A stretch of 64,000 bases of DNA from Shewanella woodyi ATCC 51908 (GTDB lineage: Bacteria; Pseudomonadota; Gammaproteobacteria; Enterobacterales; Shewanellaceae), in assembly GCF_000019525.1 (NCBI RefSeq), contig NC_010506.1:620001-684000 (forward strand). Direction: 5' to 3'. Shown here piece after piece: positions 15,001 to 26,200 of the stretch. Within the stretch, counting starts at the first letter, position 1. Every line of letters begins with the position of its first letter. The position numbers and the translations under genes are program-made. The notes beneath the pieces are model-generated. The model ran no database searches. It was not told the DNA's origin and saw only the letters and a program-made list of their open reading frames with translations.

Positions 15001-18000
15001 GGTCGCACTGTCATTGCCCGTGGCGGTGTTGCCAGCCACATCGGTGACGGTGGCGGTGATAACCAAGTCCGTGCCGGTCGCTGGGGCATCGAGGCTAACG
15101 TTGATGCCATTATCAAGCATGTCCTGGGTGACTGGGCCACTGAACAGGGTGTTGCCGTCTTGGTCGGTGATGGTGACCGTGTCGCCCAGCGCGGTGCCCG
15201 CGCCTAGGGTGACGGTGGCATCGACTTGACCATCAAGCTCCGCGTGGTTGATGAAGCCATCGTTGTTGGCATCTTCAGTGATTTCAACGGTTGGGCTGGC
15301 CGGTGCGCCGGTGCCTGTGCCGTAATCCAAGGTCGCGCTGTCATGGCTCGCTGCACTGTCGCCATTGGCGTTAGTGAGGGTCGCGGTGACGGTGACGGTG
15401 GTGCCCGTCGCAGGGGCATCCATGGTCAATGGTAGACCATTGGTGAGCATGTCTGTAGTGACCACACCGTTGAACAGCTCGTTACCGTCTTGGTCGGTGA
15501 CGACCAAGGTGTCGCCGACACTGGTGCCCGCATCGAGGGTGACGGTGATGTTGATTTGACCGTCAAGCTCAGCGCTGTTGATGTAACCATCGTTGTTGGC
15601 ATCTTCAGTGATTTCAACCGTTGGCGCTGCTGGCGCTGGCGCCTCAACGTAATCCAAGGTGGCTGCATCTGAGCCCGTGGCGGTGTTGCCTGCCACGTCA
15701 GTGACGGTGGCGGTGACCACGACATCCGTGCCGCTTGGCGGCGTGTCCATGGTGACGGCCTGGCCGTTATCGAGCATGGCTTGGGTAACCACGCCAGTGA
15801 ACAAGACGTTACCCGCTTGGTCGGTGACCACTAAGGTGTCGCCCACCGCGGTGCCCGCCCCTAAGGTGACGGTGATGTCAATTTGGCCATCAAGCTCGGT
15901 GTCGTTGATGGTGCCATCGTTGTTGATGTCTTCATCAATGACCACGGTTGGGCTGGCGGGTGCGCCAGTGCCAGTGCCGTAATCGAGTAGCGCACTGTCA
16001 GAGCCTTGACTGCTGTTACCTGCCGGGTCGGTGACCGTGGCGGTGATAACTAAGTTGGTGCCCGTGGCAGGCGGGTCGATAGTGACTGCCAGACCATTGT
16101 CTATCATCTCCTGGGTGGCAGGGCCACTGAAGATGACGTTGCCGTCTTGGTCGGTGATGGTGACGGTGTCACCCACGCTCGTGCCTGCGCCTAAGGTGAC
16201 GGTGGCATCGATTTGGCCATCAAGCTCGGCATCGTTGATGTAGCCGTCGTTGTTGGCATCCTCATCAATGACCACGGTGGGGGCCGCCGGAGCGCCGGTG
16301 CCTGTGCCGTAATCGAGCGTTGCTGCATCTGAGCCTTGGGCTGTATTGCCCGCGGCGTCAGTGACGGTGGCGGTGACCACGACGTCAGTGCCTGTCGCTG
16401 GCGCGTCCATGGTGACAGGGACGCCATTGGTGAGCATCTCTTGGGTCACGGTGCCAGTGAAGATGACGTTGCCATCTTGGTCAGTGACCACAAGGGTGTC
16501 GCCGACAGCGGTGCCTGCGCCTAAGGTGACGGTGATGTCGATTTGACCATCAAGCTCCGCATCATTAATGAAGCCATCGTTGTTGGCATCTTCATCAATG
16601 ACCACGGTTGGACTAGCAGGTGCGCCCGTGCCGGTGCCGTAATCGAGCGTTGCCGCATCTGAGCCAGTCGCGCTGTTGCCTGCCACGTCAGTGACGGTGG
16701 CAGTCACCACGAGGTCGGTGCCGGTGGCCGGTGCATCAAAGCTGAGGTCGATGCCGTTATCGAGCATGTCCTGGGTCACGGTGCCGGTAAAGAGGGTGTT
16801 ACCGTCTTGGTCGGTGATGGTGACGGTGTCGCCCACCACGGTGCCCGCGCCTAAGGTGACGGTGGCGTTGATTTGACCATCAAGCTCCGCATCGTTGATG
16901 AAGCCATCGTTGTTGATATCCTCATCAATGACCACGGTCGGCGCCGCGGGTGCGCCGGTGCCTGAGCCGTAATCAAGCAGCGCATTATCTGAGCCTGCCG
17001 CTTCATTGCCCAAGGTGTCGGTGACCGTCGCGGTGATGACCACGTTGGTGCCGGTCGCCGGTGGATCGATGGCCAAGGTGAGGCCATTATCAAGCATCTC
17101 CTGGGTGACGGTGCCACTGAACAGCTCATTACCGTCTTGGTCAGTCACCACAAGTGTGTCGCCCACCACGGTGTTGGCGCCAAGTTCAACGGTGATGTTG
17201 ATTTGACCTTCCAGCTCGGCGTCATTGATGTAGCCGTCGTTGTTGGTATCTTCGGTGATAACCACGGTCGGTGCGCCCGGTACGGTGACGCTGTCATCGT
17301 AGTCCAGTGTCGCACTGTCATTGCCGGTGGCGGTGTTGCCTGCCACATCGATGACGGTGGCGGTGATAACAAGCTCAGTGCCGGTCGCCGGTGCGTCGAT
17401 GACGGCATCGATGCCATTATCGAGCATGTCTTGGGTGACAGGGCCGGTGTAAATCACCTCGCCAGTTTGGTCCGTGATGGTGACGGTGTCACCGACCTCG
17501 GTGCCGCTGCCTAAGGTGACGGTGATGTTGATTTGGCCATCGAGCTCCGCATCGGTGATGGTGCCATCGTTGTTGGTGTCTTCAACAATCTCAACCGTTG
17601 GCGCTGCCGGAGCGTCTGTGCCGACATCGAGCGTCGCCGCATCACTGCCTTGTGCGCTGTTGCCTGCCGCATCGGTAACGGTGGCGGTGACCACCACATC
17701 AGTGCCTGTGGCGGGGGCGTCCATGGTGACAGGGACGCCATTGGTGAGCATGTCTGCGGTGACCACGCCGTTAAACAGCTCGTTACCCGCTTGGTCGGTG
17801 ACCACTAAGGTGTCGCCCACGGCGGTGCCTGCGCCTAACTCAACCGTGATGTTGATTTGGCCATCAAGCTCGGCGTCATTAATGAAGCCATCGTTGTTGG
17901 CATCTTCATCAATGGTGACGGTCGGCGCAGCCGGTGCGCCGGTGCCCGTGCCGACATCGAGAGTGGCACTGTCGCTGCCTTGTGCCGTGTTGCCCGCGAC

Positions 18001-20230
18001 ATCGGTGACGTTGGCGGTGATAACCACCTCCGTGCCCGTCGCGGGTGCGTCTATCGCTAAGTCCAGTCCACTGTCGAGCATCGCCTGAGTGACCGGGCCG
18101 CTGAACAGGGTATTACCGGCTTGGTCGGTGACGACTAAGGTGTCGCCCACGGCCGTGCCCGCGCCTAACTCAACCGTGATGTTGATTTGACCGTCAAGCT
18201 CGGCATCGTTAATGAAGCCATCGTTGTTGGCATCTTCCACAATCTCAACCGTCGGGCTGGCCGGTGCGCCAACGCCCGTGCCGTAGTCCAGTGTCGCTGC
18301 ATCATTGCCTGTCGCGGTGTTGCCCGCTTCGTCAGTGACGGTGGCGGTGATCACCACATCCGTGCCCGTGGCTGGCGCGTCCATGGTAACCGCTTGGCCG
18401 TTATCGAGCATATCTTGGGTGACAGTCCCGTTAAACAGCTCGTTACCGTCTTGGTCGGTGACCACTAAGGTGTCGCCCACCACGGTGCCTTCGCCGAGTT
18501 CCACGGTGATGTTGATCTGGCCGTCAAGCTCCGCCTCGTTAATGTAGCCGTCGTTGTTGGTATCTTCGTCGATGGTGACGCTGGGTGCGGCAGGGGCGTC
18601 GACGCCGTAATCCAGTGTCGCTGCATCTGAGCCAGTTGCGCTGTTGCCCGCCGGATCGGTGACGTTGGCGGTGATAACCAGGTTGGTGCCAGTGGCAGGC
18701 GGATCGATCGCCAGTGCCAGGCCGTTGTCGAGCATGTCTTGGGTGGCCGGGCCGCTGAACAAGACGTTGCCGTCTTGGTCAGTGACGGTGACGGTGTCAC
18801 CAATGACCGTGCCCGCGCCTAAGGTGACGCTGATGTTGATTTGACCATTGAGCTCGACATCATTGATGAAGCCGTCGTTGTTGGCATCTTCAGTGATTTC
18901 AACGGTGGGCGCTAATGGGGCGCTGCTGCCGTAATCCAAGGTCGCGCTGTCGTTGCCCGTGGCGGTGTTGCCGGCAGGGTCTGTGACGTTGGCGGTCACG
19001 ACGAGCTCAGTGCCCGTGGCCGGCGCGTCGATGGCCAAGCTCAGGCCGCTGTCGAGCATGGCCTGAGTGACGACGCCATTGAACAGTTCATTACCGGCTT
19101 GGTCGGTGACGACTAAGGTGTCGCCGACGGCGGTGCCTTCACCGAGCTCAACGGTGATGTTGATTTGACCATCGAGCTCCGCGTCGTTGATGAAGCCATC
19201 GTTGTTACTATCCTCATCGATGGTGACGGTTGGGCTGGCGGGTGCGCCGCTGCCAATGCCGTAGTCCAAGGTCGCGCTGTCATTGCCTGTGGCGGTGTTG
19301 CCGGCAGGGTCAGTGACGTTGGCGGTGACCACAAGCTCAGTGCCTGTGGCTGGGGCATCGATGGCCAAGGTGAGGCCGTTATCAAGCATGGCTTGGGTGA
19401 CTGGGCCGCTGAACAGGGTGTTACCCGCTTGGTCGGTGACCACTAAGGTGTCGCCCACGGCGGTGCCTGCGCCTAAGCTGACGGTAATGTCAATTTGACC
19501 TGAGAGCTCAACGTCATTGATAAAGCCATCGTTGTTGATGTCCTCATCGATGGTGACGGTTGGGCTGGCGGGTGCGCCGGTGCCCGTGCCGTAGTCGAGC
19601 AGGGCATTATCGCTGCCCTGTGCGGTGTTGCCTGCAGGGTCGGTGACGGTGGCGGTGACCGCGACGGTGGTGCCGGTAGCCGGCGCATCGAAGCTGACGC
19701 TGATGCCATTATCGAGCATGTCCTGGGTCACGGCGCCGGTGAACAGGGTGTTGCCGTCTTGGTCGGTGACGGTGATGGTGTCACCGATCATGGTGCCCGC
19801 GCCTAAGGTGACGGTGGCATTGATTTGGCCATCAAGCTCAGCCTCATTAATGAAGCCATCGTTGTTGGTGTCTTCTGTGATAACCACGGTAGGGGCCGCC
19901 GGTGCGCCGGTGCCTGTGCCATAATCCAAGGTCGCACTGTCATTGCCCGTGGCGGTGTTGCCAGCCACATCGGTGACGGTGGCGGTGATAACCACATCCG
20001 TACCAGTCGCTGGGGCATCGAGGCTAACGTTGATGCCATTATCGAGCATGTCCTGGGTGACTGGGCCACTGAACAGGGTGTTGCCGTCTTGGTCGGTGAT
20101 GGTGACCGTGTCGCCCAGCGCAGTGCCCGCACCTAGGGTGACGGTGGCATCGACTTGACCATCAAGCTCAGCGTGGTTGATGAAGCCATCGTTGTTGGCA
20201 TCTTCAGTGATTTCAACCGTTGGGCTCGCC
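1..20230 (-). repeat. Higher-order tandem array: four near-identical 4.93-kb units of 15 Ig-like domains
   Basis: The same landmark recurs at 103, 5032, 9967, 14896 and 19825, giving spacings of 4929, 4935, 4929 and 4929 bp. Each unit holds 15 domains of about 329 bp. Domains within a unit differ from one another, but equivalent domains in different units are almost identical in DNA. All lengths are multiples of three and sit inside adhesin A. The array continues past the left edge. Sequence here is visibly GC-richer than elsewhere in the window. Confidence 0.93.
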
Positions 20231-23200
20231 GGTGCGCCAGTGCCGGTGCCGTAATCGAGCAGGGCATTGTCACTATCAGTTAAGACCATGCCGTAAATAT
20301 TTGTCAGACTAGCTGTAACCGTGATGCTAGTACCAGTGGCAGGTGCATCCATGCCGAGTTGGAGACCGTTGTCGAGCATCTCTTGAGTCACAGTGCCGTT
20401 GAACAGCTCGTTACCGTTTTGATCTGTGACTACGATGGTTTCGCCGACGCTGGTGCTTGCATCAAAGGTCACTGTGATGTTTATTTGGCCGTCCAGCTCA
20501 TCACTGTTGATGTAGCCGTCATCATTGATATCTTCAGTGATCTCTATTGTAGGTGCGACAGGCGGCGTGATTTCCCAGTTATAATCTAAAGTGGCAGAAT
20601 CGTTAGCGACTGCTGTGTTGCCTGAAGTGTCTGTTACAGTGGCTGTGACAATAATTTCAGTTCCTGTGACAGGTATAGCCATAACAACAGCAAGGCCGTT
20701 ATCGAGCATGGCTTGGGTGACGACACCGCTGAACAGCTCATTACCGTCTTGGTCGGTGACCACTAAGGTGTCGCCGACCTCAGTGCCTGCACCTAAGGTC
20801 ACGCTAATATCAATTTGATCGATTAGTTCAAAGTCTGTGATGACACCATCGTTGTTGACATCTTCATCAATCACTACGGTTGGAGTCGCAGGGCCACCAG
20901 AGCCGGTTCCATAATCGAGTAGGGCATTGTCACTACCTGATGTGGTGTTACCTGCCGGATCGGTTATCGTGGCAGTAACGACTAAGTTAGTACCACTTGC
21001 AGGTGGATCGATAGTGACTGCAAGGCCATTATCGAGCATATCTTGGGTGGCAGGGCCACTGAAAATGACGTTGCCGTCTTGGTCAGTGATGGTGACGGTA
21101 TCACCCACGCTTGTGCCCGCCCCTAAGGTGACGGTGGCATCGATTTGGCCATCAAGCTCGGAATCGTTGATGTAGCCGTCGTTGTTGGCGTCTTCAGTGA
21201 GCTCAACTGTAGGCGCTGCTGGTGCACCTGTGCCTGTGCCGTAATCTAATGTGGTTGAATCTGAGCCCGTTGCACTATTTCCTGCTGCGTCAGTTATTGT
21301 TGCTGTGACAACCAGATCAGTACCCGTTGCTGGGGCGTCCATGGTAACCGGTACGCCGTTGGTGAGCATCTCCTGGGTCACGGTGCCAGTGAAGATGACG
21401 TTGCCATCTTGGTCTGTGACCACAAGGGTGTCGCCGACAACTGTGCCTGATCCGAGTTCAACTGTGATGTCAATTTGTCCATCAAGCTCGGCATCATTAA
21501 TGAAGCCATCGTTGTTGGCATCTTCATCGATTGTAACTATAGGGCTAGCGGGTGCGCCCGTACCCGTGCCGTAATCGAGCGTCGCTGCATCTGAGCCGGT
21601 CGCGCTGTTGCCTGCAGGATCGGTAATAGTCGCTGTGACGACTAAGTCTGTGCCCGTTGCAGGAGCGTCAATAGCGATAGCTAGGCCGTCGTCGATCATC
21701 TCTTGAGTGACAGGACCATTGAAGATGACATTACCATCTTGGTCGGTGACTGTGATGGTGTCGCCGACAACAGTACCTTCGCCTAAAGTTATGGTGCCGT
21801 TGATTTGACCTTCAAGCTCTGAGTCGTTGATGTAACCATCATTATTACTGTCTTCTGTTAACTCTACAGTTGGTGCTGCTGGTGCGCCTGTGCCAGAGCC
21901 GTAATCAAGCAGCGCATTATCAGAGCCAGATGCTTGGGTTCCTAAAGTGTCAGTAACTGTCGCGGTGATGACTAGGTTGGTGCTGGTCGCCGGTGGATCC
22001 ATGGCCAAATCGAGGCCATTATCAAGCATCTCTTGGGTGACGGTGCCGTTGAATAGCTCGTTACCGTCTTGGTCTGTGACGACTAAAGTATCGCCTACAA
22101 GCGTATTTGTGCCTAGCTCAACGGTAATGTTGATTTGACCCTCAAGCTCGACATCATTAATAAACCCATCACCATTAGTGTCTTCTACAATGGTGACATT
22201 TGGTGCTGCAGGTACGGTGACGCTGTCATCGTAATCCATGGTCGCACTGTCATTACCTGTTGCAGTGTTACCCGCAGGGTCTGTGATAGTGGCGCTGATA
22301 ACTAAATCTGTACCATTGGCAGGTGCATCGATGGCAATGTCGATACCGTTATCGAGCATATCTTGGGTAACTGGACCTGTGTAAAGTACGTCACCAGTTT
22401 GATCTGTAACCGTTATGGTATCGCCGACTTGTGTACCTGTACCTAAATCTACAGTAATGTTGATTTGGCCATCGAGCTCTGCATCTGTGATGGTGCCATC
22501 ACCGTTGGTATCTTCGGTGATCTCTACAACTGGTGCTTCTGGAGCACCAGTGCCAGTACCGTAATCTAAGGTGGCGGCATCTGAACCTGTGGCTGTGTTG
22601 CCTGATGGATCGGTAACTGTGGCGGTGACTACAAGATCTGTTCCAGTTGCAGGGGGATCTATTGCAATAGTTTGCCCATTATCAAGCATCTCTTGAGTAA
22701 CGGTTTCACTGAAGATAATGTTTCCATCTTGATCGGTCACCTCTAAAGTGTCACCGACTTGAGTACCGCTATCGAGCTCAATTGTGACGTTGATTTGACC
22801 ATCAAGCTCAGCGTCATTAATGTAGCCATCGTTATTCAGATCTTCATCAATGGTTACATTTGGTCCGTTAGGTGCGCCTTCAGTGCCATAATCTAATGTG
22901 GCACTACCGCTGCCACTCGCCGTGTTGCCTGCGGGATCAGTAATATCTGCAGTGATAACGAGATCTGTTCCAGATGCAGGCGGATCTATGGCTAATGTTA
23001 GACCGTTATCGATCATCTCTTGGGTTACTGGGCCATCAAACAGAGTATTGCCAGCTTGATCTGTGATGACTAAAGTGTCGCCAACTTCGGTGCCTTCGCC
23101 TAATTCAACGGTGATATCGATTTGGCCATCAAGCTCGGCATCGTTGATCACGCCATCTTGGTTAGTGTCTTCATTGATAGTGACTGTTGGGCTTACTGGG

Positions 23201-26200
23201 GCACCTGTGCCTGTACCATAATCGAGCGTTGCTGCATCTGAGCCTGTTGCTGTATTACCTGCAGGGTCGGTAACAGTGGCGGTAACCACTATGTCTGTAC
23301 CAGTTACTGGCGCATCCATGACAACGGCTTGGCCGTTATCAAGCATCTCCTGAGTGACGGTGCCGTTAAATAGCTCATTACCATCTTGGTCGGTAATTAC
23401 TAAGGTATCACCTACGACAGTGCCCGTTCCTAGCTCAACAGTGATGTTGATCTGACCATCAAGTTCCGTATCACTAATGTACCCATCGCCATTGGTATCT
23501 TCATCGATGGTGACACTTGGGCCCGCAGGGGCACCAGTTCCAACACCGTAATCTAGGGTTGCACTGTCACTGCCTGTCGCTATATTGCCTGATGGGTCTG
23601 TGACTGTAGCAGTAATCACTAAATCTGTGCCTGTGGCAGGTGGATCGATGGCGAGATTTAGACCATTGTCGATCATTCCTTGAGTGACAGGTCCATCAAA
23701 GATAACGTTGCCGTCTTGGTCTGTGACGGTGAAAGTATCCCCCAGCTCAGTGCCTTCACCAAGGGTAATAGAGATATCCACTTGGCCATTTAATTCAGGA
23801 TCATTCAGGTACCCATCATTATTGGTATCTTCAGTGATCTGAACTACTGGGGTACCTATGGTGATATCAATTGTACCTGTATCTGTAGATGTACCTGTAT
23901 TTCCTGCGGGATCGGTCACAGTTGCAACAACAGTGATTGGACCTTCAGTAACAGGATCGGTGACATCGACTGTATAAGTACCATCTGGATCCACAGTTGT
24001 CGTGACGGTTTGCTCCGTCCCGCTACTATCTGTGACGACAACGGTAATTGTGCTACCAGGCTCTGCGTCAGTGGTACCAGTTATGGTGGGTGTTGTGTCG
24101 TTTGTTGTGTCGGGTAGATCGACAGTAATAATTGGATCTGTAGTATCTATTTCACCGGTATCTGTAGCTGTACCTGTATTACCAGCGGGATCAGTGACCG
24201 TGGCTACAACTGTGATAGGGCCTTCAGCTGTTGGATCGATAACATCAACAGTGTAGGTACCGTCGGGATCTACAGTGGTAGTGACGGTCTGCTCACTGCC
24301 TGTGCTGTCTGTGACAACAACAGTAATGGTACTGCCAGGCTCAGCATCTGTGGTACCAGTGATGGTTGGTGTTGTATCGTTAGTTGCATCGGGCACATCA
24401 ACTGTGATTGTTGGTTCTGTGGTATCTATATCGCCAGTGTCTGTGGTTGTGCCTGTATTACCAGCGGGATCTGTGACTGTTGCGACAACTGTGATTGGAC
24501 CTTCAGTAACAGGATCGGTGACATCGACTGTATAAGTACCGTCAGGATCGACAGTTGTCGTGACGGTTTGCTCTGTACCTGTGCTGTCTGTGATAACGAC
24601 AGTAATAGTACTACCAGGCTCTGCATCTGTAGTACCAGTAATGGTTGGTGTTGTGTCGTTTGTAGTATCAGGTACATCAACTGTAATCGTTGGCGGTGTG
24701 GTATCGATATCACCAGTATCGGTTGCTGTACCTGTGTTGCCTGAAGGGTCTGTGACTGTGGCAACAACAGTAATTGGACCTTCTGCTGTTGGCGTGGTGA
24801 CATCAACAGTGTAAGTGCCGTCAGGGTTTACTGTTGTAGTGACAGTTTGCTCAGTGCCTGTACTGTCTGTGATAACGACAGTAATGGTGCTGCCTGGTTC
24901 GGCATCTGTGGTACCTGTAATGGTCGGCGTTGTATCGTTGGTGGTGTCAGGAACATCAACCGTGATGGTTGGTGGTGTTGTATCTACGCCACCTGTATCT
25001 GTTGCTGTACCTGTGTTACCAGCTGGATCTGTGACTGTAGCGACAACAGTAATAGGTCCTTCAGCGACTGGATCGGTGACATCAACAGTGAAGGTGCCAT
25101 CTGGGTTAACCGTTGTTGTGACAGTTTGCTCTGTGCCTGTACTGTCAGTGATCACTACGGTAATAGTACTGCCGGGTTCGGCATCTGTTGTACCAGTAAT
25201 GGTTGGCGTTGTGTCATTTGTCGTGTCTGGAGCATCAACCGTGATTGTTGGTGCAATGGTATCTACCGTCGCTGTATCGGTACCCTCTGGTGATGTATTG
25301 CCAGCTGAATCTGTAACGGTTGCGACAACAGTGATTGTTTCGCCTTCTGCAGGAGCAGGTAAGTTGACGTTTATCGAACCTATAAAAATATCATCAGCAG
25401 TAAGAACAATCTCAATACCATTGACAATTAAAACGTCACCAACCTGAGCACCTGTGCCTTCAAGGCTGATAGTGACATTGACTTCATTACTATCATTAAG
25501 CTCATCATTGCTGATTAAACCATCATTATTTGCATCGGTATTGATGGTGACCTGAGGAGCGCCATCGGCAACAGGAGTGACTTCTATGCTAAGTGTTGCA
25601 GTTACACCTGTATTGGTTGTATAGGTAATAACTGGCACGGTGCCGTTCCAATTTTCATTTGGTGTAAAAGTATAGCTACCATCTTGATTGATAACTAAAG
25701 TACCGCCTTCAAGCTCAACTGTAGTACCTGCTCCGTAGGTAGTTCCATTGACTTCGAAACTGAGCACGGCAAGTTCATCATCTACATCAGAGTCATTATC
25801 TAATACATTGCCAGTGGCAACTCCATCTTCATCGATAGTAATGAAATCATTGGCTAGGTTTGATTGGTTCTCACTCAGAGCTTCATTTAGGGTATCAGTA
25901 ACTAAAAATTCATCTTGAGGAGCAGAGTCGGTATTGAAACCTGTAGCGGCTATTGTTTCACTGGCTGTTCTGTCCAAAGAAACAAAATCAGAGCCACCTT
26001 GATTACCTAAGGTACCACCTGCAGCTGTATCTGGTAGCTCAGTCGTAGGATCATCGCCATCTAAGATTGCATCTTGGATTGTTTGAATCTCGCGGGCATC
26101 GGCAACACTCGTGGCCGTTACTCCCTCTTCGACTGTTCGATCTGTCGATTCGAGGTTTGAAAAATAAGTACCATCTGAGTAGGCAATTTCAATATCGGCA

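Noticed and set aside
1..23870. CRISPR-like regular spacing of repeats
   Set aside because: The period is about 329 bp, the repeats are coding, in frame and adjoining, with no short palindromic repeat, unique spacers or cas genes.
17..25447. Hundreds of 60-240-codon open frames on the plus strand and in other frames over the adhesin A array
   Set aside because: They recur with the repeat period, are antisense to the single long frame, have low-complexity Val/Ser/Pro or Arg/Pro/Ser composition and no ribosome-binding sites. They are shadows of the GC-rich repeat.
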